Shown here: positions 8,509 to 18,010 of the stretch, in pieces | Layout of the letters: the number at the start of each line of letters is the position of its first letter | How positions within the stretch are numbered: the stretch's first letter is position 1 | NCBI GenBank assembly: GCA_026129135.1 | Contig: JAHCIQ010000001.1 | Location: forward strand, 124,001-188,000 | Direction: 5' to 3' | Origin: Cyanobacteria bacterium TGS_CYA1 | GTDB taxonomy: Bacteria; Cyanobacteriota; Vampirovibrionia; Obscuribacterales; Obscuribacteraceae | DNA: 64,000 nucleotides | Position numbers and translations under genes: made by a program | The notes under the pieces: model-generated | Seen by the model: only the letters and a program-made list of their open reading frames with translations | Told to the model about the DNA's origin: nothing | The model's database searches: none

Positions 8509-9447
8509 CTAATTGTTTGATTGGCTGTAGAGCTTTTTAAGTGTATTCAGATCACGCGCAGAAACACCGTCTTGCACAATTAGCTGAGAGTGCATAATGT
8601 CTTCGGGATAACCCGAGTGTCCGTTCAGTCCAAGAGCGTGACCGATTTCGTGCAGACAAATATTGCGAAGCTGGCGTTTGCCGCGAGCGCGTCCACGCTC
8701 AAAAGGATCGATTGTTAGAAGAGTCATGCGAGCTTTCAAAATGCCATCGGCACCACATATGATGCTTGTGTTTCCTGCTTCGGCGGAGAGTGCTTTGCTG
8801 TGCAGGTTGTCTGTCCAGGTTACATCCATATCTGATTGTTCTGGAGTATCGACTATTTTGAAACTGACAAGCCCGTCTGATTTCATTTGCCATTCATCTA
8901 ATGCAGAGCGAAATGCTTCGTCAAAATCTGTCGAATATCCTGGCACTTTCTGACCTGAGCCAATGAAGACGGTAATTGGCATTTTTGATGCGGACCATTT
9001 GAAGACACCATTTGGTGTGACAAGACTCAAGTAGTCGCCAGGATTTTTTGCCATTGCAGTCTTCTTTTGACTCGATAACTGCGATTTGAGAACATCCATC
9101 AAGGCGAGATATTTGTCGCGCTCTTCTCCTTTTGGAGCTAGAGCAAAATACTTGTCGTAAGCTTCGACTGCCCGGTCCAGCTTACTTATATTTTGGTAGA
9201 CACGAGCAAGATAAAGCCACGATTGATAATCTTCAGGATTAGAATCTGTCGCTCGCACTAAAATTGGCAGTGCCGCCCAGTTTCGTCCTGCATCGTACAG
9301 TGAAATTGCCGATTTCAATTCGGGACTTTCTGCAGGCTTTGCAATTTCTTTTGCATCTAATTCGCATGCAAAAAATAAGGTCTGTAAAACCAGCAGCGAT
9401 CCAGCTAGAGCTTTCAGTTTATTCGATAACCGCAGGTACGCCACCAT
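8509..9447 (-). CDS. TPR-matrixin secreted metalloprotease
   Basis: An N-terminal hydrophobic segment (residues 12-29) looks like a signal peptide. TPR-like helices follow (about 42-120), then an M10/matrixin-type zinc protease domain with HEIGHALGLNGH (H266, E267, H270, H277) and a Met-turn at M285. The domain has the full zinc-binding set, so an active metalloprotease is expected. The ATG at 9447 is preferred over GTG 9498, which adds a charged leader before the signal peptide. It overlaps the upstream J-domain gene by 29 bases. The substrate is unknown. Confidence 0.82.
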   Translation of the reverse strand: MVAYLRLSNKLKALAGSLLVLQTLFFACELDAKEIAKPAESPELKSAISLYDAGRNWAALPILVRATDSNPEDYQSWLYLARVYQNISKLDRAVEAYDKYFALAPKGEERDKYLALMDVLKSQLSSQKKTAMAKNPGDYLSLVTPNGVFKWSASKMPITVFIGSGQKVPGYSTDFDEAFRSALDEWQMKSDGLVSFKIVDTPEQSDMDVTWTDNLHSKALSAEAGNTSIICGADGILKARMTLLTIDPFERGRARGKRQLRNICLHEIGHALGLNGHSGYPEDIMHSQLIVQDGVSARDLNTLKKLYSQSNN

Positions 9448-10231
9448 CGGGACCAGGTTTTGTATTTCTGACGATTTTTTCTTCAGTGGCTCCGGCACTC
9501 ATCGAAGTTGGCTTGGCCAGTGTATCGATAATATAGTCGACGCCGATAACTGTAATCTGGAATGCGCGCTCGCCAGCTTCAATCAAGCCTTTCTCGCGCA
9601 AATACCAGATGGCATATTCGATTTCTGCCATGTCGTGAATGTCGAGACAGTCCATCATCATTTTGGCTGAGCTTCCGCCAGATTTTGGTTTTTTACGACG
9701 TTGTTCCAGAAGCAAATTCAAAATGGCTAGACGCAATTCGATTTCGTTCCACGAAATGCCAGCTTTTGGAACTTTGTAATTTGCAAGTCCTGGACGTGGT
9801 GCCTGAGCTTGTTGTTGTCCGGGCATCGGTGCTGCTTGCGCTTCGGCTGCACCAAGTGTCATGTCGTAAGCTGCGCGCTTTCCTTCGTCTGAAAGAGTAC
9901 GCCAGGCTTCTGTGATGATGCGAAACTTTTCTGCATCTCCAGACTCGGTGTTGTCGGGGTGATACATCGCTGCCAGGAATCGATAAGCGTATCGAATAAT
10001 AGTCGGGTTGGCATCGCGAGCTACTTGCAGTAATTGGTAATAGTTTTGAGGTTTAGGCGCACCCTGTTGTTGTTGGGGTGGCATTTGTCCTTGTGCCGGT
10101 CCTTGGGGCATAGGCTGTCCTGGTTGGGGACCGCCGGGTCTTGGACCTTGTCCGTATGGAGGCTGTCCGCCTGGTGGTTGTCCGCCGGGAGCTCCGCCGC
10201 CGGGTGGTCCTTGAGGTGGTGTCCAATTCAT
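9419..10231 (-). CDS. J-domain protein with Pro/Gly/Gln-rich N-terminus
   Basis: Residues 1-60 are almost entirely Pro, Gly and Gln. A J domain follows (about 63-125) with the HPD motif at 91-93, then a linker and a C-terminal helical, perhaps winged-helix-like, region. J domains stimulate Hsp70 ATPase, so this is a specialised DnaK co-chaperone and not DnaJ itself: the zinc-finger and C-terminal substrate domains are missing. It begins 4 bases after the acyl-CoA dehydrogenase stop, with AGGGGA as its binding site. The order J-domain then metalloprotease suggests handling of a membrane or secreted client. Confidence 0.85.
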   Translation of the reverse strand: MNWTPPQGPPGGGAPGGQPPGGQPPYGQGPRPGGPQPGQPMPQGPAQGQMPPQQQQGAPKPQNYYQLLQVARDANPTIIRYAYRFLAAMYHPDNTESGDAEKFRIITEAWRTLSDEGKRAAYDMTLGAAEAQAAPMPGQQQAQAPRPGLANYKVPKAGISWNEIELRLAILNLLLEQRRKKPKSGGSSAKMMMDCLDIHDMAEIEYAIWYLREKGLIEAGERAFQITVIGVDYIIDTLAKPTSMSAGATEEKIVRNTKPGPDGGVPAVIE

Positions 10232-10235
10232 TAAT

Positions 10236-11381
10236 TTATGTCCCCTTCAGTAGGCTCGATGCTATTACTAATCGCTGGATTTCGGAAGTTCCTTCGTAAA
10301 TCTCAGTGATTTTGGCGTCGCGCATGTAGCGTTCCGCCGGGTAATCAGTAACATACCCATATCCACCAAAAATCTGCACGCATTTAACCGTCGCAGACAT
10401 AGCGACTTCAGCAGCGTAAAGTTTGGCGTGTGCTGCCTCGCGGCTGAATTTAATGCCTTTGTCCTGAGCAACAGAAGCGTGCCAGGTGAGAAGGCGGGCA
10501 GCATCGATTTGGGTTTGCATATCGGCAATCATGTGTTTGATAGCCTGGAATTCAATTACCTTTTTATTGAAAGCGACACGTTCGTGCGCGTATTTAACTG
10601 CATGGTCCAGTGCGCCCTGCGCGATACCGACTGCTTGGGCAGCTATTCCGATTCTTCCGCCGTCGAGCGTGACCATTGCTACTTTGAATCCATCTCCAAC
10701 TTTACCGAGCATATTGGCTACTGGCACTGGAGTGTCTTCGAAAATAGTCTGACAGGTTGACGAACCTCTGATGCCAAGCTTGTCTTCTAGCTTGCCAAAA
10801 GTAAAGCCGGGACTTCCTTTTTCGACCAGGAGAGCAACGAGACCTTTGTGTTTGAGCGATTTATCTGTCTGAGCTATAACTAAGTAGATATCGGCTTCGA
10901 CGCCATTTGTAATCCAGTTTTTGGAACCGTTCAAAATGAAATGGTCGCCTTTTAGTTCGGCCATGCAAGTGGCAGCAGCCGAGTCTGAGCCGGAGTTTGG
11001 CTCTGATAGGCAAAAAGCGCCTAGCTTTTCACCTTTGCACATGGGAACGAGAAATTTCTGCTTTTGCTCTTCGGTGCCAAAAACGTCGATTGGTGCTGCC
11101 GTGAGCGAAACGTGAGCAGAATACAAAACAGAAGTGGTAGGACATGCCTTGGCAAGCTCTTCTACCGCGATTGCGTAGCAAACGTGGTCAAGACCAGCAC
11201 CACCGTATTTCTCGGAAAAATAAAGCCCAGTAAGGTCTGTCGCACCTAAAAGCTCCCAGTTCTCACGAGGAAACCTGTGATTGCGGTCAATCTCTGCCGC
11301 TTTTGGGGCGAATTCTTTTTGAGCCAATTCGCGCACGGTTTCTTGGATTAACGCTTGTTCTTCGGTGAGCGCAAATCCCAT
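10236..11381 (-). CDS. Acyl-CoA dehydrogenase
   Basis: Covers the whole family length of about 380 residues, with the signatures GAFCLSEPNSGSDS, FILNGSKNWITNG, FGGYGYV and YEGTSEIQRLVI. The catalytic glutamate is the E of YEGTSE. The enzyme introduces the alpha-beta double bond into an acyl-CoA with FAD; the motifs resemble short-chain members. The start is uncertain: ATG 11381 fits the family, while a GTG at 11471 and a TTG at 11426 (after GCAGG) would add 30 or 15 residues. It is first in a three-gene minus-strand run. Confidence 0.9.
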   Translation of the reverse strand: MGFALTEEQALIQETVRELAQKEFAPKAAEIDRNHRFPRENWELLGATDLTGLYFSEKYGGAGLDHVCYAIAVEELAKACPTTSVLYSAHVSLTAAPIDVFGTEEQKQKFLVPMCKGEKLGAFCLSEPNSGSDSAAATCMAELKGDHFILNGSKNWITNGVEADIYLVIAQTDKSLKHKGLVALLVEKGSPGFTFGKLEDKLGIRGSSTCQTIFEDTPVPVANMLGKVGDGFKVAMVTLDGGRIGIAAQAVGIAQGALDHAVKYAHERVAFNKKVIEFQAIKHMIADMQTQIDAARLLTWHASVAQDKGIKFSREAAHAKLYAAEVAMSATVKCVQIFGGYGYVTDYPAERYMRDAKITEIYEGTSEIQRLVIASSLLKGT

Positions 11382-11541
11382 AGGAGTATCGGTACAAGTG
11401 GAAGTTGGAGTGTCTGCCAAAGTCAAATTTACCTGCCTTTTGCCAAAATTCTGAAGGCATAATTTTATCACCTTTAAATATCAGGTAGAATGCTTATGGC
11501 GGTGGTGAGCACGGCTTGGCGAAACATTTTTAAGGAAGATT

Positions 11542-13023
11542 ATGGGAGCTGTCAAAGTAATTCTGGTTTCTGACCCGAACGCTACGCCCTGGTCCAAGAC
11601 CGATGAGTTCGAGAATGAGGATATAACCATTATTCAGTGCGACAGCGGCTTTGCAGCTATCGACGAGCTGGCATCGGCTGGCGCTGACGCGATAATTACT
11701 ACATCGTGGCTGCCGGATATGAGTGGCTATCGTCTTTGCAGCCTTATTAAGTCGAATGTCCGCACCATGTCGATGCCGGTTTATATCGTCAAGACCGAGG
11801 AAACGACTGAAGAAACTTTCTGGATGAAAGTCGCTCTGGCAGACGATGTCATCCCTATGGAGTTTTTGCTCGAAGAAGATGATGCGCTCGAGCATCTCAT
11901 AGTGCGTGTTTTAGCAAGGTCAGAAGAAGTTGGCTGGCAGTCGGATAAAGCAAAAAATATTTTGTTGCAGGGTGCCAGTTTCAGCTCTGAAAATTATACC
12001 GAGAGCTATGGCAAAGTAGTCGACGTCTTAATTATCGAGCGATTGGCCAGTCGATTAACTCGAACTCTGATTGGACTTGTGCACAACAAAGAAGAATTCG
12101 CTCAAAAGTTTTTTGAACTCGTAAGCGTGCTTATAGAGCCAGATGTGCTCGGGTTCGTTTTTGGAAGTGGCGAGACTTCCTGGTCCTTGGTCGAAGTGAA
12201 AGGCGAACTTTCGTCTATTGCATTCAATGGCATAAACGACCTGGTCAAGCGACGTTTGAATCTGGTCAACGATTTGCGCGTCAGCACCGCGGACAATATC
12301 ATTGAAAAAGGCGGCAATCCACTTAAGCATATGGAAATCTTGCCTATCTCAGGTGATAACGGTGCCATAATTATTGGTTTTTATACCAAGAAAACAATCG
12401 ATACGAGCGCTCGAAAGTTTTTGAGTCAGATGCAAATCCAGTTGCAACCTTTATTGAATGTTCTTTCAATGCAGGAACACATTGTTAATTTGCGCGTTGA
12501 AAATGAACAGATGCGTAATCAACAAGTAATGGCAGCGTCAACCGACGCATTGACCGGTTTGTATAACCTAGAATTTTTTATCGGATTTCTGTCCCAACAA
12601 TTGCAATTTTCTTTCAGACAAAGATTACCTGTTGGACTTGCGATTGTAGACGTTGATCAATTGAGCAAAATCAACGAAAAGTTTGGATTTGAAGCGGGCG
12701 ATTTCGTGATCAAAAAAGTAGCAGAAAGACTGACTGCAATCACTCGTGCAAGTGACTTGACTGCAAGATATAGCGGTGATCAGTTTGCTGTTGTACTTCC
12801 AAATACAGACCTTGCTGGCACAAATATACTGGGTGAGAAAGTGCGCAGATCCGTTGATGAAATAGTGTTGCCTCAATTCAACGGAACGACACCACCCAAG
12901 GTGACCGTTTCAATTGGCTGTGCAAATTTCAATATGGACGATTTGAATCCCGAGACAATTATGCGCGATGCCAAACTGGCTTTAGTAAAAGATAAACAGC
13001 GATTGAATTTTGAAGTATCCTAA
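11542..13023 (+). CDS. Pseudo-receiver plus degenerate GGDEF protein
   Basis: Residues 1-130 resemble a receiver domain, but the residue at the phospho-acceptor position is threonine (ITTSWLPDMSG in place of the usual LLD-x2-MP). The middle region (about 150-325) looks like a GAF-type sensory fold, though this is weak. A GGDEF domain begins at S333/D335 (TDALTGLYN). Its signature is SGDQF at 411-415 instead of GG[DE]EF, so diguanylate cyclase activity is doubtful. AAGGAAG precedes the ATG. It diverges from the acyl-CoA dehydrogenase gene. Confidence 0.85.
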   Translation: MGAVKVILVSDPNATPWSKTDEFENEDITIIQCDSGFAAIDELASAGADAIITTSWLPDMSGYRLCSLIKSNVRTMSMPVYIVKTEETTEETFWMKVALADDVIPMEFLLEEDDALEHLIVRVLARSEEVGWQSDKAKNILLQGASFSSENYTESYGKVVDVLIIERLASRLTRTLIGLVHNKEEFAQKFFELVSVLIEPDVLGFVFGSGETSWSLVEVKGELSSIAFNGINDLVKRRLNLVNDLRVSTADNIIEKGGNPLKHMEILPISGDNGAIIIGFYTKKTIDTSARKFLSQMQIQLQPLLNVLSMQEHIVNLRVENEQMRNQQVMAASTDALTGLYNLEFFIGFLSQQLQFSFRQRLPVGLAIVDVDQLSKINEKFGFEAGDFVIKKVAERLTAITRASDLTARYSGDQFAVVLPNTDLAGTNILGEKVRRSVDEIVLPQFNGTTPPKVTVSIGCANFNMDDLNPETIMRDAKLALVKDKQRLNFEVS

Positions 13024-14290
13024 AAGACTTAAATATCTTTCTTTGAGCGCATTCTTTCTTTGTGTGTGCGCAAGTCCTGCATTTGCCGCACTCGAGCTTA
13101 AATACGATATGGAGCTAGCTTCCAAGGGTAAAACAGATAATTGCGAAAATACTTTGCTTTTGGGAAACAAAGCAATCATCAATTCTAAGAGAGGCAGAAT
13201 CACGCTCATAGAAATTGCTCGAAAAGAAGCCGCTCTCATGGGTCCTGAAATCGGCGAGAAGCAATATCTGAAATACTCGTTGCATGCTCTAGTCGCTATG
13301 CAGGCTGCAATGCTTTCCGCTTACAAAGACGATTTTCAAGCAGCTTCATATGCTGGGCTGCGTCGTCCTAAAACACCTCTCGATCCAGGCATAAAAGTAA
13401 CCGAAGCTGCCAATAAGCTCGAGTTCAAATACAACGACAAAGAGTATGTCACAGTCGAATTCGGCGAAGCATTTCCGGCAGAATATGCTCGTGCAATGGA
13501 AAAGGTCTATATTTTTTCTTACCGATTGCATCCGTTTGTTCGCGACCAGATCCTCTCGCGAAAAAAATATGTTCAGTCCATGGTAATTAACGACTTGAAT
13601 AGTGATGACGCTCTCAAAACCACGCTCAAGCTCAAAACCAAAAATGAAAATGCAGACGAGCCCCAAATTCCATCTGATTTCCAGCGTGTATTCAATAAAA
13701 AGTCTCCTGTCTACAATTTGCAAAAAACAATCATAGATACGACTCCTCTGCCATCTTTGCCAGTTAAGGCGAAGATTTTCGCGCAGGCTAAAAAGATGAT
13801 TGAAGAAAATAGACCAGTCGATGCTTTTTTGACAATGATGGAATATGGCTTGACCACGAGTGATCAGGCGATAGCCGAGAATAAAGTTATTCTGGACGTA
13901 GCCAAAAAGGATCCAATCGTTATAAAAATTGCTCAGAACATCGTGCCAGATTCAGAAGAAAGTGCCAAACAAGCATTAAATGAATTGAGTTCGATTGATC
14001 AATCAAAGCTTGAAAAAGGCTATCTCATCGAGATTTTCAAAGCCGATATCGAAGACCAATTAGAAATGGACGCAAGCGCAGACTTCGTCAAAGCTCTGGA
14101 AAAAAATCCGTATATTACTGGAGCTTACAAAGATCTTGGTGACAATTTTTTTGGTCAGGGCGATTTCATGAACGCTTGGAGCTGTTATGAGATGTTCAGA
14201 AAAATCCACGCCAAACATCTCTTCGTCAAAGACATCGAGGAATCAGAAGGCGTTTTGGAAAAGACTTTTCCTGAATGCTACAGCCTATAA
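13010..14290 (+). CDS. Secreted protein of unknown function with TPR-like end
   Basis: A clear signal peptide runs from residue 1 to about 26 (basic start, hydrophobic core, cleavage after AFA). The mature part is helix-rich, and the last 60 residues (AYKDLGDNFFGQGDFMNAW) look like a TPR hairpin. The TTG at 13010 overlaps the previous gene by 14 bases and is the only start that gives a complete signal peptide. No catalytic motif was recognised. It may be functionally tied to the upstream degenerate GGDEF protein. Confidence 0.75.
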   Translation: MKYPKRLKYLSLSAFFLCVCASPAFAALELKYDMELASKGKTDNCENTLLLGNKAIINSKRGRITLIEIARKEAALMGPEIGEKQYLKYSLHALVAMQAAMLSAYKDDFQAASYAGLRRPKTPLDPGIKVTEAANKLEFKYNDKEYVTVEFGEAFPAEYARAMEKVYIFSYRLHPFVRDQILSRKKYVQSMVINDLNSDDALKTTLKLKTKNENADEPQIPSDFQRVFNKKSPVYNLQKTIIDTTPLPSLPVKAKIFAQAKKMIEENRPVDAFLTMMEYGLTTSDQAIAENKVILDVAKKDPIVIKIAQNIVPDSEESAKQALNELSSIDQSKLEKGYLIEIFKADIEDQLEMDASADFVKALEKNPYITGAYKDLGDNFFGQGDFMNAWSCYEMFRKIHAKHLFVKDIEESEGVLEKTFPECYSL

Positions 14291-14405
14291 ACTCAGAGTC
14301 GAACACGGGTGGTGTCACTTAAAACCGGCACAGAAAGCTCATCTCCAGTTCATCTATTACATGTAAAATTAGTAGCAGTTGCTTTAAAACCTGCTATGAA
14401 GAAGT

Positions 14406-17225
14406 ATGCTTTCAACTGACATTGAATTTAAGAATCGAGACAGGTTCGATCTAGACGCCGCGTCGCTAGATGCTCTTAGATTGCGCGGTTTATACATGTC
14501 GGTGGTAGTGATAGCGTGGTCTTTTCTGATTCTTATGGGGTGGTTGCTTGATTTACGGATACTGAAGAATCCTTTCACCGACCCGGTTCCGGTAGCGCCA
14601 AGCACTGCATGTTGCTTTATTGCAGCCGGCGCATCTCTGTTGTGGTCAATGAACCACAGGCGGAAATCGTTTGGCATTTTAAAAATCGTTTTTGCTTTGG
14701 GAGTTTGTTTTACCGGAATCTATATCTCTCTTGAATTTGCTCATTTAGGTGTTGGTTTTGGGCAATATTTCCATACTTTCACTGAATCAGACGGTGTGTC
14801 TGGACGTATGGCTTTGGCTACTTCGTTCAACTTCATTATGTTAGGAATTGCTCTTGTCTTTTGCAACACCAACGATAAATTTAAGCTGAGAACGCTGAGC
14901 CATTGTTGTCTGATGGTAATTGCTTGCACGTCGCTTTTTACGATGACTGGTTTTAGCTACGATTTGCTTGGCGTCAAACAAACTCTTCCGATGGCGATGC
15001 CTACAGCCATTCTTTTTACAATGGTTGTGATTGCGGTTTTCTGCATCCATCCGTATAACGACTATTTTTTGCTTTTTCAGAGCGATTCTGCTGCCGGCAG
15101 AATTGTCCGCCAATTGCTTCCGATTATTATTATTGGACCGCTCTGTCTTGGCTGGGCGAGACTAATGGCGCAAAGGGCAGGATATTTCGAGACTGCTGCA
15201 GGGTCTGGTTTGATGTCTGTTTCTATAAGCGGAACGCTTGGAGTCTTCCTTTTTTTAGTGGCAAAGTCGCTGGCAAAATCGGAAGTTGAAAAGAAAAAGC
15301 AAGAAGAATCGAAGAAAATTCTGGCGGCTATTATCGAATCATCGGAAGACGCAATCATAAGTAAAAGTCTCAACGGAATGGTCGAGACCTGGAATCCCGG
15401 AGCCCAAGAGCTCTTTGGATATTCGGCAGAAGAAATAGTCGGAAAAGAGGGAGCCGTCTTATTTCCGCCAGGCAAAGAAAATGAAGAAACAGAGCTGATT
15501 GAAAAACTGAAGAAAGGAGAGCGCGTTTTCCATTTTGAAACAGTGCGAAAAAGAAAAGATGGTCGACTCATAGACGTCTCGCTTACCATTTCTCCAATCA
15601 AAGACAGTAAAGGTTCGATAATCGGTATTTCCAAAATCATTCGCGACATTTCGGTCAGAAAGAAATCTGAGCAGGCATTGATTGAGTCTAAGCGAGAGCT
15701 TGAAATTTTGAATATCGCCCTTGAGAAAGCACGCGACCAGGCGATGGAAGCCTCCAAGCTCAAGTCTGAATTTGTCGCAAATATGAGTCATGAGATTCGC
15801 ACTCCGCTAAACGGCATCATCGGTATGACAAACATTCTTCTTCGAAGCAAACTTTCCGATAAGCAAAAGGAATATTCTAAATCTATAAAAGATTCGAGCA
15901 AAGCGCTCATGACTATTGTGGATGACGTGCTTGATTTCAGCAAAATCGAAGCAGGCAAACTGCAATTGGAATTTATCGAGTTTAACTTGTTGGCGCTTGT
16001 AGAGGGTGTTTGTGCAATCCTGATGGAGCAAGCCCGTACTAAGAAACTGTCTTTAAAAACCCAATTCGATCCTGCGCTTCCTCGCTTCGTGCGCGGAGAT
16101 CCAGGCAGAATCAGACAGGTTTTGATGAATATCCTCAGTAACGCAATCAAGTTTTCGGACCAAGGTACCGTAACAGTTAAGGTGGCGGTCGAATCGAAGT
16201 CAGAAACGAATCTGCAAATACGGTTTGAAGTGAGTGACCAGGGGATCGGACTTCTGGAAAAGGAGAAGGATCTTTTATTTCAACCTTTTGTACAGGCAGA
16301 TGGTTCTATAAGCAGACGTTTTGGCGGGACTGGACTGGGTCTTAGCATATGCAAACGTCTGGTTGAATTGATGAATGGAAATATTGGTGTAGAAAGTATA
16401 AAGGGCGATGGTTCCACGTTCTGGTTCGCTGTACCGCTTGAAGCACAAGCTTCTCAATCTATAAAAACTAATCAAAATAGTGGCGACAATCATGCCATCG
16501 TTTTTTCACAAGGACTTATTCTCGTTGCCGAAGATCATGCTGTAAATCAACAAGTGGTGCGCATTCACCTGGAAGAAATGGGGCTCGATTGTAATATAGT
16601 CTCGACTGGAGTTGAGGTACTCGATGCATTGCGTATCCATGAATATGCTTTGATTTTAATGGACTGTCAGATGCCTGAAATGGATGGTTACAGAACTACT
16701 ACTCTAATTCGCCAGGCTGAATCTTTATCTGGCAGACACATTCCGATTATTGCTATGACAGCAAACGCAATGGCTGGAGACCGTGAGCGTTGCATCGCTG
16801 TTGGAATGGATGATTATTTGAGCAAACCGATAGACTCGCAGCAATTCAGTTCCATCATTTTAAAATGGCTCCAGACACAAGCTAAATCCGCTCGTAATGA
16901 GCCAATTGATCTCGAGGCTTTGCATAAACGTTATAGCAATAGTGCACATCGAACTTTACTTTTAGCGACTTACAAAAAAGAAGTGCCAGATTTAGTCAAA
17001 TCGATTTTAAGTTATCGGGAAACGAAAGACGCTAGCGCGCTGTTGAAACATGTGCATGGCTTGAAAGGAATTAGTGCCACAGTTTTTGCTAATGACCTGA
17101 AAGCTATTTGCATAGAGGTTGAAACGACTGTGCGCGAAGAGAATTTTCAGATGGTCGAAAGTCTGGTGGAGAAATTAGAGCAAGAGTATGAAGCAATTGA
17201 GCTTTGTTTAGAGGCACTTGCATAA
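14406..17225 (+). CDS. Hybrid sensor histidine kinase (PAS-HisKA-HATPase-REC-Hpt)
   Basis: Eight or so hydrophobic helices lie in residues 25-285. They are followed by a PAS domain (about 305-425), HisKA with H462 in MSHEIRTPLNG, an HATPase with the N, G1 and G2 boxes, a receiver with D753 in LMDCQMPEMDG, and a C-terminal Hpt with H884 in HGLKG. All phosphorelay residues are present, so the protein can carry phosphate from H462 to D753 to H884. A separate response regulator is then needed; none is adjacent. The membrane part resembles no sensor I can name. Confidence 0.93.
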   Translation: MLSTDIEFKNRDRFDLDAASLDALRLRGLYMSVVVIAWSFLILMGWLLDLRILKNPFTDPVPVAPSTACCFIAAGASLLWSMNHRRKSFGILKIVFALGVCFTGIYISLEFAHLGVGFGQYFHTFTESDGVSGRMALATSFNFIMLGIALVFCNTNDKFKLRTLSHCCLMVIACTSLFTMTGFSYDLLGVKQTLPMAMPTAILFTMVVIAVFCIHPYNDYFLLFQSDSAAGRIVRQLLPIIIIGPLCLGWARLMAQRAGYFETAAGSGLMSVSISGTLGVFLFLVAKSLAKSEVEKKKQEESKKILAAIIESSEDAIISKSLNGMVETWNPGAQELFGYSAEEIVGKEGAVLFPPGKENEETELIEKLKKGERVFHFETVRKRKDGRLIDVSLTISPIKDSKGSIIGISKIIRDISVRKKSEQALIESKRELEILNIALEKARDQAMEASKLKSEFVANMSHEIRTPLNGIIGMTNILLRSKLSDKQKEYSKSIKDSSKALMTIVDDVLDFSKIEAGKLQLEFIEFNLLALVEGVCAILMEQARTKKLSLKTQFDPALPRFVRGDPGRIRQVLMNILSNAIKFSDQGTVTVKVAVESKSETNLQIRFEVSDQGIGLLEKEKDLLFQPFVQADGSISRRFGGTGLGLSICKRLVELMNGNIGVESIKGDGSTFWFAVPLEAQASQSIKTNQNSGDNHAIVFSQGLILVAEDHAVNQQVVRIHLEEMGLDCNIVSTGVEVLDALRIHEYALILMDCQMPEMDGYRTTTLIRQAESLSGRHIPIIAMTANAMAGDRERCIAVGMDDYLSKPIDSQQFSSIILKWLQTQAKSARNEPIDLEALHKRYSNSAHRTLLLATYKKEVPDLVKSILSYRETKDASALLKHVHGLKGISATVFANDLKAICIEVETTVREENFQMVESLVEKLEQEYEAIELCLEALA

Positions 17226-17246
17226 TCGCACAATTTTCCCTATCGC

Positions 17247-17918
17247 TTACCAGACCCCCGGGACCCAGCGAAATCTGGTAGTTGTGGCATATTCTTTATA
17301 TCCAGGCAAATCTTCGAAGAGCATTTTTTCTTCGAGCAAAGTTCGATTTACTAGAATTGCGACAATAATCAGTCCTGGAATAATGGATAGCCAGGAGCCA
17401 ATAGCCAGACCTTGAAAAACAATCATGAGTGACCCGAAAATGTAACCGGGGTGTCTGATGAAATGATAAGGTCCGGTGTTTATGACCTTTTGACCACGAT
17501 CATCTTGAATGCGAATAGCAGACGAGAAAAACTTATTTTCGCGCATCGCCCAGATTGTCCCAAGCCAGCCAACTGTAATCAATAAAACAGATATGACCTT
17601 AACAAAGAGAGGCACCCCGTCGCTTATATGGAGCTGACCGACGTCATATGCAGCAAAAGCCAGTTGGCCGAAATACAAGACGCTCAAAGCGGGAACGCTG
17701 AATTTGTCTTTGTCTTGGCCTTGAGGTTTGATTCGCTCTTTGATCAAATCTTCATCTACAAGGGCAATAGCGACAAGACCGAGAAACAGTTGCAGCCCAA
17801 GTGTAAGCCACATGAATGGAAGCTCGGTGGTTCCGGCGATGATAAACATCAGGGCGCCAATCAGGCTGAAATACAGAGCGGTCACAAACGAGTAAAAAAT
17901 GTAAGGTTTTATCTTCAT
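17247..17918 (-). CDS. Isoprenylcysteine carboxyl methyltransferase-like membrane protein
   Basis: Five or six hydrophobic helices are present, with the signature of the ICMT/PEMT (phospholipid methyltransferase-like) superfamily near the C-terminus: GPYHFIRHPGY, a helix pair, LLEEKMLFE and PGYKEY. These SAM-dependent enzymes methylate membrane-embedded lipids or prenylated groups; bacterial substrates are mostly unknown. The ATG at 17918 is preferred; a TTG at 17960 would add 14 residues, and neither has a clear ribosome binding site. It converges on the histidine kinase gene, 21 bases away. Confidence 0.8.
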   Translation of the reverse strand: MKIKPYIFYSFVTALYFSLIGALMFIIAGTTELPFMWLTLGLQLFLGLVAIALVDEDLIKERIKPQGQDKDKFSVPALSVLYFGQLAFAAYDVGQLHISDGVPLFVKVISVLLITVGWLGTIWAMRENKFFSSAIRIQDDRGQKVINTGPYHFIRHPGYIFGSLMIVFQGLAIGSWLSIIPGLIIVAILVNRTLLEEKMLFEDLPGYKEYATTTRFRWVPGVW

Positions 17919-18010
17919 AGTGCTTTGATAGACGTCGAGAGAAGTGGTTAGTTCCAGCAAATTTTTTTTGCGCTATATAAAATGAAAAAGGGTCTTATGA
18001 GGATAGGTTT

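Noticed and set aside
9448..9498. GTG start at 9498 for the metalloprotease
   Set aside because: It would put a charged 17-residue leader ahead of the signal peptide and lengthen the overlap with the J-domain gene.
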